Shown: positions 45,029 through 55,470, counted from the stretch's first letter. The stretch is 64,000 nucleotides of DNA from Caballeronia glathei (GCF_000698595.1 NZ_JFHC01000002.1:62001-126000), one strand, 5' to 3'. The notes: a model not told the origin generated them from the letters alone. Program-made: numbers and translations.

Positions 45029-48000
45029 TCAGCCCGTATTGCGCAGGCCGGCCGCGATCCCGTTGATCGTCAGATGAATCCCCCGCCGCAGGCGCACGTT
45101 CTGGTCGCCCGAGCGGTGGCGCTTGAGCAGTTCCACCTGCAGGTGATTCAGCGGATCGAGGTACGGGAAGCGGTTCTTGATCGAGCGCGCGAGCAGCGGG
45201 TTGTCGGCGAGCCGCTCGCTCTTGCCGGTGATTTCCGAGAGCACGTTCGACGTGCGCTCCCATTCGCCCACGATCCGCTCGAACACGTGCTTTCGCAGCT
45301 TTTTGTCTGCGACGAGCTGCGCGTAGCGCGACGCAACCGCGAGATCGGTCTTCGCGAGCACCATGTCCATGTTCGAGAGCAGGTTGGCGAAGAACGGCCA
45401 GCTCTTGTGCATCTTCTTGAGCGTGGCGAGGCGCTTGGCGCGTTCGGCGTCGGAGCCGGCGGCGTCGAGATAGCCGGTCACCGCGCTGCCGAAGCCGTAC
45501 CAGCCGGTGATGAGCAGGCGGCACTGCCCCCACGAGAAGCCCCACGGAATCGCGCGCAGGTCCTCGATCTTGCGCTGCTTCGGGTCCTGGAGCTTGCGCG
45601 AGGCCGGCCGGCTGCCGATGTTCAGCTCGGCGATTTCCGCGATCGGCGTCGAGGAGAAGAAATAGTCGGTGAAGCCCGGCGTCTCGTAGACGAGCGCGCG
45701 GTACGAGGCCATTGCGGCGTCGGAGAGCGTTTGCATCGCCGCTTCGAAGAGCGGCAGCTGCGAGGGCGCGCCCTCGTGCGGCAGCAGCGACGCTTCGAGC
45801 GTCGCCGCGACGACCGTCTCCAGATTGCGCCGCCCGATCTCCGGATTGCCGAACTTGCTCGCGATCACTTCGCCCTGTTCCGTCAGGCGAATCTGGCCGT
45901 CGACGGTGCCGGGCGGCTGCGACAGGATCGCCTGGTAGGTCGGGCCGCCGCCGCGCCCGACCGTGCCGCCGCGCCCGTGGAAGAGGCGCAGCGTCGTGCC
46001 GCGCTCCTTGAACAGGGCGACGAGCGCCAGTTCCGCGCGGTACAGCTCCCAGTTCGACGTGAGAAAGCCGCCGTCCTTGTTGCTGTCGGAGTAGCCGAGC
46101 ATGACTTCCTGCTCGCCGCCCTGGTTTTCGACGAGCGCGTCGATGCCCGGCAGCGCGAAGAACTCGCCCATGATGTGCGGCGCGTTGCGCAGGTCGGCGA
46201 TGGTCTCGAACAGCGGAATCACCATCAGGCCACGGCGGCAGGGATTCTCGTCGCAGCCGAGACGCCCCTGCAGCACACCCGTTTCCTTCTGCAGCAGCAT
46301 CACTTCCAGCAGGTCGCTCACGGTTTCCGTGTGCGAAATGATGTAGTTGCGCACGGCGCGGTCGCCGAATTTCTCGCGCGTCACGCGGGCCGCTTCCAGC
46401 ACGCCGAGTTCGCTCTTCGCGAGATCGGAATAGTCGAAATAGGGCAGCCGAAGCGGGCGCGGCTGCGAAAGCTCGGCGAGCAAGAGGCGCACCTTGTCGT
46501 CCTCCGCGAGCGCCGCGTAGTCGCTTTCCACGCCCGCGCACGCGAGCAGCTCCGCCACCACCGCTTCGTGGATGTCGGAGCTTTGCCGCAGGTCGATGCT
46601 CGCGAGATGGAAGCCGAACACTTCGGCTGCGCGCGCGAGCGGCGAGAGCCGCTGGCTCGTGAGCGACGCGCCGTGATGCTGCGCGAGCGACTCGACGAGC
46701 ACGCCGAGATCGGCGCCGAATTCGGCCGCCGACGCGTAAGGCCGCGCGTCGCCGCGGTGCGTGCGCGCCGGTACCACGCCTTCGCCCAGGCGTTCGTCCG
46801 CGCTTGCCACGAGCCGCGCGTACACGCCGATCAGCGCGCGCCGGTAAGGCTCGTCGGTGCGGTGGGGGGAGGTGTCCGGCGAAGCGTCGGCGAGCGCCTT
46901 CAGCGCGTCGCTCGATCCGGCGAGCAGGTTCGACACCGACAGTTCCGCGCCGAGCTTGTGCACCTGATCGAGATAGTGTTCGAAGATCACGCAGGCCTGG
47001 CGCGTGATCGCGCGCTCGAGCGTGGGCGCGGTGACGTTCGGATTGCCGTCGCGGTCGCCGCCGATCCAGCTTCCCATCTGAAGAAACGGCGGCAGGCGCG
47101 CGGGCAGGCCGTGCTCGGCGAGCGCGGCTTCGATGTCGGCGTAGAGCGCGGGGATTTCGTCGAGGAACGTCGCGCGGTAGTAGGAGAGCGCGTTCTCGAT
47201 TTCATCGCCGACGGTCAGACGCGCGTCGCGCAGCATGCGCGTCTGCCAGAGCGACGTGACGCACGCGCGCAGCAGCGACTCGTTGTGCGCGCGCTCGCGG
47301 GCGGTCAGTTCCTGGTCGCGCTCGGCGAGCAGGCGCGCGATGTCGTGCTGCGCATCGAGAATGCTCTTTCGCTGCACTTCGGTCGGGTGCGCGGTGAGCA
47401 CGGGAACGATCAGCGCGTCGTCGAAGAACTTCTGCAGGAGCGATTTCGTCTCCGAGTTCTTCTGCGTTTGCTGCATGCGCTCGATCGCGTAGGCGATCGT
47501 GCCCGCCTGCGGCGCGGAGCCGGCGAGCGCATGAATGCGGCGGCGGCGGTTGTGATGCCGGTCCTCGGCGATGTTCGCGAGATGCGAGAAGTAGCTGAAC
47601 GCGCGCACGACGCTCACGGTCTGCTCGGGCGTGAGTTGCCGCAGGCGCTTTTCCAGCGTCTGCGATGCCTCGCGGTCGTCCTCGCGGCGGAATTTCACGG
47701 CCGTCTGGCGGATCGCCTCGACCACGTCGAACACGGCGTCGCCTTCCTGCTCGCGCAGGACTTCGCCGAGCAGGCGTCCCAGAAAGCGGATGTCTTCGAA
47801 GAGCGGGCGGTCCTTGTCGTCGCGCGCGCGGCTGGCTGCGCGTCTGACCGGTTCAGCGGGCGCCGCGCCGGCGGCGGCCGGCTGGCTTGCAGCGCCGTTG
47901 GCGGGCGCTTTGGCCCGTGCTTTCGCCGATGCGCTGGCCGCGCTTTTCGGCACGGCCTTTTTCGGCTTCGCAGCGACCGATGCTTTCGATGCCTTCGTGG

Positions 48001-48121
48001 CGGTCGCGGCCATCGTCGCGACGGTGGATGACGGGGACGGCGTCGCGCCGGGGGCGTCGGACGCAGAGTCAGGCAATGCAGCATTGCGGCGCGCGGGGCG
48101 CGCCGATCCGGAAGACGTCAC
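45029..48121 (-). CDS. ppc: Phosphoenolpyruvate carboxylase
   Basis: Carboxylates PEP to oxaloacetate, replenishing the TCA cycle. The 1030-residue protein carries the catalytic histidine in [13 protein letters not shown], the [12 protein letters not shown] motif, [16 protein letters not shown] and the C-terminal end [11 protein letters not shown]. The first 110 or so residues are an Ala/Lys/Pro-rich, low-complexity extension absent from E. coli Ppc. GTG 48121 is the start I favour because AGAGGA lies 8 bases upstream; ATG 48013 is an alternative without a ribosome site. It is divergent from hemC and has a hairpin terminator. Confidence 0.95.
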   Translation of the reverse strand: MTSSGSARPARRNAALPDSASDAPGATPSPSSTVATMAATATKASKASVAAKPKKAVPKSAASASAKARAKAPANGAASQPAAAGAAPAEPVRRAASRARDDKDRPLFEDIRFLGRLLGEVLREQEGDAVFDVVEAIRQTAVKFRREDDREASQTLEKRLRQLTPEQTVSVVRAFSYFSHLANIAEDRHHNRRRRIHALAGSAPQAGTIAYAIERMQQTQKNSETKSLLQKFFDDALIVPVLTAHPTEVQRKSILDAQHDIARLLAERDQELTARERAHNESLLRACVTSLWQTRMLRDARLTVGDEIENALSYYRATFLDEIPALYADIEAALAEHGLPARLPPFLQMGSWIGGDRDGNPNVTAPTLERAITRQACVIFEHYLDQVHKLGAELSVSNLLAGSSDALKALADASPDTSPHRTDEPYRRALIGVYARLVASADERLGEGVVPARTHRGDARPYASAAEFGADLGVLVESLAQHHGASLTSQRLSPLARAAEVFGFHLASIDLRQSSDIHEAVVAELLACAGVESDYAALAEDDKVRLLLAELSQPRPLRLPYFDYSDLAKSELGVLEAARVTREKFGDRAVRNYIISHTETVSDLLEVMLLQKETGVLQGRLGCDENPCRRGLMVIPLFETIADLRNAPHIMGEFFALPGIDALVENQGGEQEVMLGYSDSNKDGGFLTSNWELYRAELALVALFKERGTTLRLFHGRGGTVGRGGGPTYQAILSQPPGTVDGQIRLTEQGEVIASKFGNPEIGRRNLETVVAATLEASLLPHEGAPSQLPLFEAAMQTLSDAAMASYRALVYETPGFTDYFFSSTPIAEIAELNIGSRPASRKLQDPKQRKIEDLRAIPWGFSWGQCRLLITGWYGFGSAVTGYLDAAGSDAERAKRLATLKKMHKSWPFFANLLSNMDMVLAKTDLAVASRYAQLVADKKLRKHVFERIVGEWERTSNVLSEITGKSERLADNPLLARSIKNRFPYLDPLNHLQVELLKRHRSGDQNVRLRRGIHLTINGIAAGLRNTG

Positions 48122-48429
48122 GATGGGTTCCTCTTGGAAGCCAAGGCCCATGTACAGAGGGAGAAGGCGCAGCCGCGCAGCCGTGCGGTTTTTTGCGGCT
48201 TTGCGACGGCCCGTGCGCGGGCCGAGCACCAAAGCGCACAGAAACCGCACGTAAAGCGCGCGTCAAGCACGGCGTCTGCTTTCCGGGGCCCGGCGGCCCC
48301 TCGTCTCCTGTCACGACGCCCGCGTCAAGTGCCTGGCACAAGGCTCGGGGCGGCTGTCCGTCTGTAAATGGACCCTGGCGTGCGTGCTACCATTGTTTGT
48401 TATCCATCCCGTCATTCGATTGAGCAGCA
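48122..48429. other. Divergent intergenic region between ppc and hemC
   Basis: 308 bases that must contain the ppc and hemC promoters. The A/T-rich CCATTGTTTGTTATCCAT at about 48391-48408, just before hemC, is the best candidate for a hemC promoter core, without an unambiguous -35. No gene is visible. Confidence 0.45.
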
Positions 48430-49431
48430 ATGAATTCCGAGACGCATTCCACGACACCGCCCGCGAGCCTGGTAATCGCATCGAGGGAAAGCCGGCTCGC
48501 CATGTGGCAGGCCGAGCACGTGCGGTGTGCGCTGCACAAATTATATCCATCTTGTGACGTGAAAATCCTCGGAATGACGACGCGCGGCGATCAGATCCTC
48601 GATCGCACGCTGTCGAAGGTCGGCGGCAAGGGACTCTTCGTGAAGGAACTGGAAGCCGCGCTCGCCGACGGCCGCGCCGATCTCGCCGTGCATTCGCTCA
48701 AAGACGTGCCGATGGAATTGCCCGACGGCTTCGCTCTCGGCGCGATTCTGGAGCGCGAGGACCCGCGCGATGCATTCGTGTCGACGCAATTCGCGTCGCT
48801 TCGCGCGCTGCCCGAGGGCAGCATCGTCGGCACTTCGAGCCTGCGCCGCGAAGCCATGCTGCGCATGCATTTCCCCCATCTCGACGTGCGCCCGCTGCGC
48901 GGCAATCTCGACACGCGGCTCGCCAAGCTCGATCGCGGCGACTACGCGGCGATCATCCTCGCCGCCGCCGGACTGAAGCGGCTCGGGCTTCAATCGCGCA
49001 TCCGCGCGCTGCTCGACGCAGACGAAAGCCTTCCCGCCGCGGGGCAGGGCGCGCTCGGCATCGAGATCCGTGCGGGCCGCGCCGATCTCGCCGCGTGGCT
49101 CGCGCCGCTGCATCACGCCGAAACGGCTGCCGCCGTCGAAGCGGAGCGGATGGTGTCGCGCTCGCTCGGCGGAAGCTGCGAAGTCCCGCTCGCCGCCTAC
49201 GCGACGTGGCGCGACGGCGCGCTGCACCTGCGCGGCTGTGTCGCCACGCCGGACGGTTGCCGCGTGCTCAAGGCCGAAGCCACGGCGAGCGCGCCGGACA
49301 TCGAAGCCGCGCTGGAACTCGGCCGCCGCGTTTCCGCCGATCTCGAAGCTCAGGGCGCGATGGACATCGTGCGCGCGCTCACCACGGCGAGCGGCGCTCG
49401 CGTTCCGCCCGCAGCGGCACCGGCTGTCTGA
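48430..49431 (+). CDS. hemC: Hydroxymethylbilane synthase (porphobilinogen deaminase)
   Basis: Condenses four porphobilinogens to hydroxymethylbilane. The 333-residue protein has [49 protein letters not shown] and the dipyrromethane-cofactor cysteine in [14 protein letters not shown] at about residue 250. The first residues ([12 protein letters not shown]) are variable. Its TGA overlaps the hemDX ATG (TGATG), giving translational coupling; hemC-hemDX-hemY is an operon. Confidence 0.96.
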   Translation: MNSETHSTTPPASLVIASRESRLAMWQAEHVRCALHKLYPSCDVKILGMTTRGDQILDRTLSKVGGKGLFVKELEAALADGRADLAVHSLKDVPMELPDGFALGAILEREDPRDAFVSTQFASLRALPEGSIVGTSSLRREAMLRMHFPHLDVRPLRGNLDTRLAKLDRGDYAAIILAAAGLKRLGLQSRIRALLDADESLPAAGQGALGIEIRAGRADLAAWLAPLHHAETAAAVEAERMVSRSLGGSCEVPLAAYATWRDGALHLRGCVATPDGCRVLKAEATASAPDIEAALELGRRVSADLEAQGAMDIVRALTTASGARVPPAAAPAV

Positions 49432-51542
49432 TGACGAGCGCGCGCCGTGCAACCGTAATCGTCACGCGGCCGCTCGGCCAGTCCGCCGGCTTGCTCGCAC
49501 TCCTGGCGGCGGCCGGCTTCGAGACGCTGGAATTTCCTCTGATCGACATCGCGCCCGTCGCCGACGACGCCCCGCTGCGCGCCGCGCTCGCCGAGCTCTA
49601 CGGTCCGCAGAAATACGCGCTCGTCGTGTTCGTGTCGCCGAATGCGATTGATCACGCGTTCGGCAAGGCCGGCGCGCCGTGGCCGGTGGAGGTGCCGGTC
49701 GGCGTCGTCGGGCCGGGCAGCGTCGCGGCGCTCGCGCGGCAGGGCGTGGCGTCGCCGGCGTACCGGGTGATCAGCCCGTCGTCGGAACATCCCGATCCGC
49801 GCTTCGACTCGGAGGCGCTCTACGCGGCCATCGAGGCGCATTTCGGCGCGAACGGCCTCGAAGGCAGGCGCGTGCTGATCGTGCGCGGCGACGGCGGCCG
49901 CGAATGGCTGGCGGAGCGGCTCGAGGAAGCGGGCGCGGCGGTCGAGAAGGTCGCGGCATACCGCCGCATCGTGCCCGAGCCGTCGATGCAGAAGTGGGAG
50001 CGCATTCACACGCTGCTCGCGGGCGGGCCCCACGCGTGGCTCCTGACCAGTTCCGAAGGCGTGCGCAATCTCGACGAGCTCGCCCGCGACCACCTGAGCC
50101 GCGACGAAACCGCGCAACTGAAGCGCGCGCTGCTCGTCGCGCCGCATCCGCGTATCGCCGAGGCCGCGCGCCAGGCGGGTTTTGATAGGATTACGGTGTC
50201 CGGCGCCGGCGACGAGCGCATCGCAGAGGCGCTGAAGACGGCGCTGGCTGCGTGGGCGCAGGCCGCGCCGCCGGCTGACGCAAGCCACGAAGACGCAAGC
50301 CCGGCGCAGCGAGGCGCCGGTTCGCAAACCGCAGTCGATACTTCAAAGACCCCCAATGCGGAATCCGCGCCGACGGATTCCAAACCGGCCGCAGCGCCGG
50401 CCCACCAACCGGCTCAATCACGCATGACTGATTCGAACGATTCCAAGAAAGCTTCACCTCAGCCGACCGTGACCCCGCCCCTGCCGCCGAACACGCCGTT
50501 CACGCCCTACGAGGCGCAGAAAAAGCGCGGCGGCGCCGGCACCGCCCTGTTGTGGTCCGTCATCGTGATCCTTGCCGTCGCGGCGGGCGCGGGCGGTTAC
50601 GTGCTCAACCGCAAGTTCGAGCGGACCGACCAGCAGTTCGCCGCGCGGCTGCAGGCGACCGACACCGAGACCGCCGAGCTGCGCGCGAAGGCCGAGCAGG
50701 CCGCGAGTTCGGCCGGCGCGCTCAACACGCAGATCATCCAGTTGCAGGGCAAGCTGAACGACGCCGAGGCGCACAGCCAGGCCCTGCAGCAGCAGTACCA
50801 GGACCTCGCGAGCAACCGCGACGACTGGACCATCGCCGAGGTCGAGCAGATTCTCTCGAGCGCGAGCCAGCAGCTTCAGCTGACCGGCAACGTCCAGCTT
50901 GCGCTCTTCGCGCTGCAAAGCGCCGACACGCGCCTCGCCGCGACGACCGGCGCGCAGGTCGTCGCGATCCGCAAGGCGCTCGCGCAGGACATGGACAGGC
51001 TGAAGTCCACGCCGAGCACCGATCTCACCGGCCTCGCCATCAAGCTCGACACCGCCATCGACCAGATCGACCGCCTGCCGCTCGCCGGCGAGGCGCCGAT
51101 CGAGCCCGCCGCGGCGCGTGCGGCCGCCCCGGCCAACAGCGCGTCGATCGCGGCCGCGACCGGCGAGCCGCGCTGGAAGGTGATCTGGCATCAGGTGACG
51201 AGCGGGATCGTGCAGCAGCTGTCGAGTCTCGTGTCGATACGCCGCATCGATAACGCCGACGCCATGCTGGCCGCCCCCGATCAGGGCTATTTCGTGCGCG
51301 AGAACGTGAAGCTGCGGCTGCTGTCGGCGCGCCTGTCGCTGCTTTCGCGCAGCGAAACCACGCTCAAGTCCGACCTGCACGCCGCGGATGCGTCGCTTGC
51401 GCGCTACTTCGATCAGTCGTCGAAGAAGGTGCAGGCCGTGCGCGATCTCGTCAAGCAGGTCGATCAGGCGTCGCTCGCGGTCGCCGTGCCGAACCTGAAC
51501 ACGAGCCTCGCGGTCGTCCACCAGTTCAAGCGAGGCGGATGA
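49431..51542 (+). CDS. hemDX: Fused uroporphyrinogen-III synthase HemD / membrane protein HemX
   Basis: 703-residue fusion. Residues 1 to about 275 are HemD, which cyclises hydroxymethylbilane to uroporphyrinogen III (TVIVTRPLGQSAGLLALLAA, VVFVSPNAIDHAF, LIVRGDGGREWLAERL, LLTSSEGVRNLDEL). A disordered Ala/Pro/Ser linker spans about 278-360. HemX follows: a membrane helix at about 370-390 (LLWSVIVILAVAAGAGGYVL), a coiled coil and a periplasmic helical domain. The usual HemX start would be MTDSNDSKK at about 332, but the frame is continuous with no stop or ribosome site, so one polypeptide is expected. hemY overlaps by 4 bases. Confidence 0.93.
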   Translation: MTSARRATVIVTRPLGQSAGLLALLAAAGFETLEFPLIDIAPVADDAPLRAALAELYGPQKYALVVFVSPNAIDHAFGKAGAPWPVEVPVGVVGPGSVAALARQGVASPAYRVISPSSEHPDPRFDSEALYAAIEAHFGANGLEGRRVLIVRGDGGREWLAERLEEAGAAVEKVAAYRRIVPEPSMQKWERIHTLLAGGPHAWLLTSSEGVRNLDELARDHLSRDETAQLKRALLVAPHPRIAEAARQAGFDRITVSGAGDERIAEALKTALAAWAQAAPPADASHEDASPAQRGAGSQTAVDTSKTPNAESAPTDSKPAAAPAHQPAQSRMTDSNDSKKASPQPTVTPPLPPNTPFTPYEAQKKRGGAGTALLWSVIVILAVAAGAGGYVLNRKFERTDQQFAARLQATDTETAELRAKAEQAASSAGALNTQIIQLQGKLNDAEAHSQALQQQYQDLASNRDDWTIAEVEQILSSASQQLQLTGNVQLALFALQSADTRLAATTGAQVVAIRKALAQDMDRLKSTPSTDLTGLAIKLDTAIDQIDRLPLAGEAPIEPAAARAAAPANSASIAAATGEPRWKVIWHQVTSGIVQQLSSLVSIRRIDNADAMLAAPDQGYFVRENVKLRLLSARLSLLSRSETTLKSDLHAADASLARYFDQSSKKVQAVRDLVKQVDQASLAVAVPNLNTSLAVVHQFKRGG

Positions 51543-52732
51543 TGACGATTCGTGGACTCATTTGGCTCTCGCTCCTCTTTGCGGTCGCGGTGGTGGTCGC
51601 CACCGTCGGCGGCTTCGACGGCGGGCAGGTGCTCTTCGTCGTGCCGCCGTATCGCGTGGACGTGTCGCTCAATCTTTTCGCGGTCGCGATCGTGGTGCTG
51701 TTCGTCGTGCTCTACGGGCTGATCCGCGCCGCGCGCACCGTGTGGAAGATGCCGCAGCGGGTGGCCGCCTATCGCGCGCGCAGCAAGCTCGCGAAGGCGA
51801 ACGCGTCGCTGCGCGATGCGGTCGGCCACCTGTACGCGGGGCGTTTTTCGAAGGCGGAGAAGGCGGCGCGCGACGCGCTCACCGTCGACGACAACAAGGG
51901 CGCGGCCGGCCTGATCGGCGCGAACGCGGCGCACCGGATGCACGAATTCGCGCGCCGCGACGAGTGGCTCGGGCAGATCACGGGCGCGGAATGGCAGGAC
52001 GCGCGCCTGATGGCCACCGCCGACATGCGCGCCGACGGCCGCGACGCGGACGGCGCGCTCGTCGCGCTGACCGAGATGCAGGCGCAGGGCGGGCGGCGCA
52101 TTCACGCGCAGCAGATCGCGCTGCGCGCGCAGCAGCAGCTGAAGAACTGGGGCGAGGTGCTGAAGCTCGTCAAGACGCTGGAAAAGCGCGAGGCGCTGCA
52201 TCCGGCGGTGGCGGTGCGGCTGCGGCAGGTCGCGGCGGAAAACCTGCTGCGCGACCGGCGGCACAATCCGGATGCGCTGCTGGAGCTGTGGCAGTCGCTT
52301 TCGCCGACGGAGCGCCAGTCGCCGCGTCTTGCCGATCTCGCCGCCGAATTGCTGATCGCCCTCGACCGGCGGGCGGACGCGCGCAAGATCGTCGAGGAAG
52401 CGCTCGCGCACAACTGGGACGCGCGCCTGCTGCGCCGTTATCCCGACTGCGTTTCCGGCGACGCGCTGCCGCTCATCCAGCGCGCGGAGGCGTGGCACAA
52501 GGAGCGCACCGAGGACGCCGACCTGCTTTTCACGCTCGGGCGGCTCTGCCTGCATCAGCAGTTGTGGGGCAAGGCGCAGGCGTTTCTCGAATCGGCGCTC
52601 AAGCTCGCCGACAACGAGCCGCTCAAGATCCGCACGCATCGCGCGCTGGCCCGCCTGCACGAGCAGCTAGGCGACGCCGAGAAGGCGAGCCAGCATTATC
52701 GCGAGAGCGCGCTGGCGATGAACGTGGTCTGA
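51539..52732 (+). CDS. hemY: Heme biosynthesis-associated TPR protein HemY
   Basis: 397-residue inner-membrane protein with two N-terminal membrane helices (RGLIWLSLLFAVAVVVATVGG and LNLFAVAIVVLFVVLYGLI). A cytoplasmic tetratricopeptide-like helical region follows (YAGRFSKAEKAARDALTVDDNKGAAGLIGANAAHR; DADLLFTLGRLCLHQQLWGKAQAFLESALKLAD). It belongs to the proteobacterial HemY family encoded with hemC/D/X and is thought to support coproporphyrinogen/heme synthesis; it is not the Bacillus HemY oxidase. ATG 51539 overlaps the hemDX stop. A strong terminator closes the operon. Confidence 0.94.
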   Translation: MMTIRGLIWLSLLFAVAVVVATVGGFDGGQVLFVVPPYRVDVSLNLFAVAIVVLFVVLYGLIRAARTVWKMPQRVAAYRARSKLAKANASLRDAVGHLYAGRFSKAEKAARDALTVDDNKGAAGLIGANAAHRMHEFARRDEWLGQITGAEWQDARLMATADMRADGRDADGALVALTEMQAQGGRRIHAQQIALRAQQQLKNWGEVLKLVKTLEKREALHPAVAVRLRQVAAENLLRDRRHNPDALLELWQSLSPTERQSPRLADLAAELLIALDRRADARKIVEEALAHNWDARLLRRYPDCVSGDALPLIQRAEAWHKERTEDADLLFTLGRLCLHQQLWGKAQAFLESALKLADNEPLKIRTHRALARLHEQLGDAEKASQHYRESALAMNVV

Positions 52733-52747
52733 ACGGCCGAAGCCATG

Positions 52748-52789
52748 AAAAAGCCGCATGCGTTCGAAACGCATGCGGCTTTCTTTTTA
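52748..52789. terminator. Bidirectional terminator between hemY and the rhodanese gene
   Basis: 14-base perfect stem (52750-52763 with 52769-52782), a short loop, A-run on the left and CTTTTT on the right. It serves both convergent transcripts. Confidence 0.9.
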
Positions 52790-52822
52790 AGACCTGCGGA
52801 TGTCACCGCGAAGGTCAGTTCG

Positions 52823-53146
52823 TCAGTACGTGGGCACGCCCGGATCGACCTGACGCGACCATGCGTCGATGCCGCCGTACAGGTTGAACACCTGCGTGAA
52901 ACCGCGCGATTCGAGGAACATGCCGACCTGCGCGCTGCGCGCACCGTGATGGCAGATGCAGACGATCTGCGCTTCGTCGTCGAGTTCCTCGCTGCGGGCG
53001 GGGATGTCGCGCATCGGAATCGACACGACGTTCGCCATTTTCGCGGTCTGCAGCTCCCACGGCTCGCGCACGTCGAGAAGAACGGGCGCGGGACGCGATG
53101 AATCGGCGAGCCATGCGGCGAGATCGGAGGCGGACAGGTTTTGCAT
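52823..53146 (-). CDS. Single-domain rhodanese-like sulfurtransferase
   Basis: 107-residue protein with VLLDVREPWEL and the active-site loop CHHGARS (persulfide cysteine in CICHHG, about residue 65), then FNLYGGIDAWSRQVD. It resembles GlpE/PspE-type rhodaneses but has no signal peptide, so it is cytoplasmic. The loop is typical of sulfurtransferases rather than Cdc25-like phosphatases. It lies 36 bases after pcm and is likely cotranscribed. In many betaproteobacteria this pair precedes tolC; here the hem operon converges instead. Confidence 0.92.
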   Translation of the reverse strand: MQNLSASDLAAWLADSSRPAPVLLDVREPWELQTAKMANVVSIPMRDIPARSEELDDEAQIVCICHHGARSAQVGMFLESRGFTQVFNLYGGIDAWSRQVDPGVPTY

Positions 53147-53182
53147 GACGTTACGTCTGGTTCGTGTTTCGGTGAGAGCGGC

Positions 53183-53836
53183 TCAGAACTTGAAGCGCGG
53201 CGGATGCACCGCGTTCTTGAGCGGCGCGACGAGCGTTTCGAAGATATCCGACACGCGGAACTGCTTTTCGTCGACGCGCGTGACGATCTGCGCCTTCATC
53301 ACCGGCGCCGCGCCGACGAACGCGGCGATCCGCCCGCCGATCTTCAGCTGCTCGAGGAATTCCTGCGGCATCACCGGCAGGCCGCCCGATACGCAGATCA
53401 CGTCGTAGGGCCCGCCCTCCGGCCAGCCGAGCGCGCCGTCGCCCGTCACGACCTGCACGTTCGACACGCCGTTCGCCGCCAGATTCTGCTCGGCGAACGC
53501 GGCGAGTTCCGCCGAAATCTCGACGGTCTTCACGCTGCGGCCGCGCGCGGCGAGCAGCGCCGCCATGTAGCCCGAGCCGGTGCCGATTTCGAGCACGGTT
53601 TCCTGTTTCGACACCGCGAGCTCCTGCAGCACGCGCGCCTCGACTCTCGGCGGGAGCATGCGCTCGCCGCCCGGCAGCGGAATTTCGAGATCGGCGAACG
53701 CGATACTGCGATACGCGGCGGGCACGAAGTTCTCTCGCTTGACGACCGACAGCAGGTTCAGCACGTCCTGGTCCAGAACTTCCCAGGGACGAATCTGTTG
53801 CTCGATCATGTTGAAACGCGCTTGCTCGATGTTCAT
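53183..53836 (-). CDS. pcm: Protein-L-isoaspartate O-methyltransferase
   Basis: SAM-dependent repair enzyme that methylates isoaspartyl residues in aged proteins. The 217-residue protein begins MNIEQARFNMIEQQIRPW. It shows the class I methyltransferase core with motif I VLEIGTGSGYMAALLA, preceded by the ERMLPPRVEARVLQEL segment that stands for the family's acceptor-site loop. The C-terminal region covers the substrate side. It is followed by the rhodanese gene and preceded by a 117-base gap. Confidence 0.9.
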   Translation of the reverse strand: MNIEQARFNMIEQQIRPWEVLDQDVLNLLSVVKRENFVPAAYRSIAFADLEIPLPGGERMLPPRVEARVLQELAVSKQETVLEIGTGSGYMAALLAARGRSVKTVEISAELAAFAEQNLAANGVSNVQVVTGDGALGWPEGGPYDVICVSGGLPVMPQEFLEQLKIGGRIAAFVGAAPVMKAQIVTRVDEKQFRVSDIFETLVAPLKNAVHPPRFKF

Positions 53837-53953
53837 GTTCAGTCTGCGAGTTGATCGACCGGCTGGGTGGCGAGACTCCGGTCCGCGGGGTAGGGGAATC
53901 GCCGAGATTGTAGCAAATCGGCGCGCCGCGGGCCTTGTGCGGCGCGCCCGGGG

Positions 53954-54574
53954 CTAGTGCGGCAGCCGGATGTCGAGCTTGAACGTGACGAGCCGCGCGA
54001 CGAGGATGAATCCGGTCGAGAAGAGCACGTTGTAGATCGAGTCGACCTGCAGCCAGTGGAGCCCAAGGAAGATCCAGCAGCCCGCGAACGCGCACACCGC
54101 GTAGGGCCGCGAGTCGCGCAGGATCAGCGGAATCTCGTTGCACAGCACGTCGCGCATCACGCCGCCGAACACGCCCGTCACCACGCCCATCATCACGGCG
54201 GTGAAGGCGGGCATCTGCGCGTCGAGCGCGATCGACGTGCCGGAAATGCTGAAGAGGCCGAGCCCGATCGCATCGGCGACGAGCAGCATGCGCTCGTCCA
54301 CGAGCCGGGTGGTCATCTTGAGGAACATCGGCGCGAAGATCGCCATCGCGAAAATGACGATCACGTAGTCCTGGTGCTCGACCCAATAGAAGGGGCGGCG
54401 CGAGAGCAGCACGTCGCGCATCGTGCCGCCGCCGAATGCGGTGGCGAGCGCGACCAGAAACGCGCCGACGGCGTCGAGCCGGCGCTTGCGCGCCTCGATG
54501 AGCCCGGAGAGGGCGTACGAAAAAAGCGCGAGCGCTTCCATCACGGAGATGGCGAGCGTGAGCCTAGGATGCAC
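53954..54574 (-). CDS. TRIC-type cation channel family protein (UPF0126)
   Basis: 206-residue integral membrane protein with seven predicted helices made of two homologous halves. Each half has the same glycine-rich kink: FGGGTMRDVLL in the first and FGGVMRDVLCN in the second. This is the YicG/UPF0126 family, related by structure to trimeric intracellular cation channels. The first Met (MHPRLTLAISV) overlaps the end of the smr gene by 11 bases, indicating coupling. Transported ion unknown. Confidence 0.92.
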   Translation of the reverse strand: MHPRLTLAISVMEALALFSYALSGLIEARKRRLDAVGAFLVALATAFGGGTMRDVLLSRRPFYWVEHQDYVIVIFAMAIFAPMFLKMTTRLVDERMLLVADAIGLGLFSISGTSIALDAQMPAFTAVMMGVVTGVFGGVMRDVLCNEIPLILRDSRPYAVCAFAGCWIFLGLHWLQVDSIYNVLFSTGFILVARLVTFKLDIRLPH

Positions 54575-55376
54575 TGCCGTCCCTGCGGTTGCCCCTGTCC
54601 TGGGGATGCCCGTGGTGGCGCGGCGTGCCGCCCGGCTGCAGCAGCACGAGCACGGCGCCCGCGCCGCCGTCGTGGGGACGCGCCTGGCAGAACGCGATCA
54701 CTTCCTCCTTTTGCACGAGCCACACGCGAACCTTGCCCTTGAGCACCGGCTCCTTGCCGATCGAGCCGAGCCCCTTGCCGTGGATCACGCGCAGGCACCG
54801 CAGCCCGCGCTTGACCGACTCGCGGATGAATTCGGCGAGCGCCTCGCGCGCCTCCTCGCGGCGCATGCCGTGCAGGTCGAGCTGCGCCTGCACGATCCAC
54901 GCGCCGCGCCGCAGCTTGCGTACGACTTCCTGGCTCACGCCCGTGCGGCAGTAGGAGAGCGTTTCGTCGATGTCGAGGAGGCTTTCGGGGTCGTATTCGT
55001 CGGAGAGCGCTTCCTGAAGCACCGCCTCCTCGTCGCGGCGCGTCTGCAGCGGCACGGGGGGCGGCGGAACGCGGGTGAGCGTCGTGCGCGGCGGGGTCTT
55101 CAGCGGCTCGATTTCGCCGACCGAGCGGCGAAAGACGTCGGCGTCGTCGACGGCTTCGCGCTTCGCGCGCACCGCCGCCACGCGCTCGATCTCGCGCTTT
55201 TCGGCGTCGGCCTTCAGCGCGCCGCGCAGCGTGGCAAGGCCCGCGAGGCCATCGCGCCGGACGGATGCCTCCACGTCCTTCGGCGTCGGCGGCGCCTTTT
55301 GAACGGGCGCGGCGGCGCGCGGCGCGGGATCGCGCCGGTGCCTCGGTTCGTTCGGATGGGGCAGGTTCTTGGGCAT
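54564..55376 (-). CDS. Smr/MutS2-domain protein
   Basis: 270-residue protein. A long disordered, basic N-terminal region (HPNEPRHRRDPAPRAAAP) is followed by charged helices. The C-terminal Smr domain starts at about 175 and includes LDLHGMRREEAREALAEFI and the catalytic-type loop VIHGKGLGSIGKEP. Stand-alone Smr proteins such as SmrA/B are nucleases; E. coli SmrB cleaves mRNA at collided ribosomes. Which activity applies is not determinable here. ATG 55376 follows the trxB-side terminator; the longer frame to 55550 runs across that terminator and is rejected. Confidence 0.9.
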   Translation of the reverse strand: MPKNLPHPNEPRHRRDPAPRAAAPVQKAPPTPKDVEASVRRDGLAGLATLRGALKADAEKREIERVAAVRAKREAVDDADVFRRSVGEIEPLKTPPRTTLTRVPPPPVPLQTRRDEEAVLQEALSDEYDPESLLDIDETLSYCRTGVSQEVVRKLRRGAWIVQAQLDLHGMRREEAREALAEFIRESVKRGLRCLRVIHGKGLGSIGKEPVLKGKVRVWLVQKEEVIAFCQARPHDGGAGAVLVLLQPGGTPRHHGHPQDRGNRRDGSAS

Positions 55377-55470
55377 CGCGCTCTTGGCGGGTCGAAAAGC
55401 GGCTATTTTCGTGAAGCGTTTGCCAACGGGGAAGGTTCGTATCGCAAAAACGTTCCGGCACGGCAGCATG

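Noticed and set aside
54564..55376. Smr protein as MutS2
   Set aside because: There is no MutS ATPase domain; the protein is only 270 residues with a C-terminal Smr domain.
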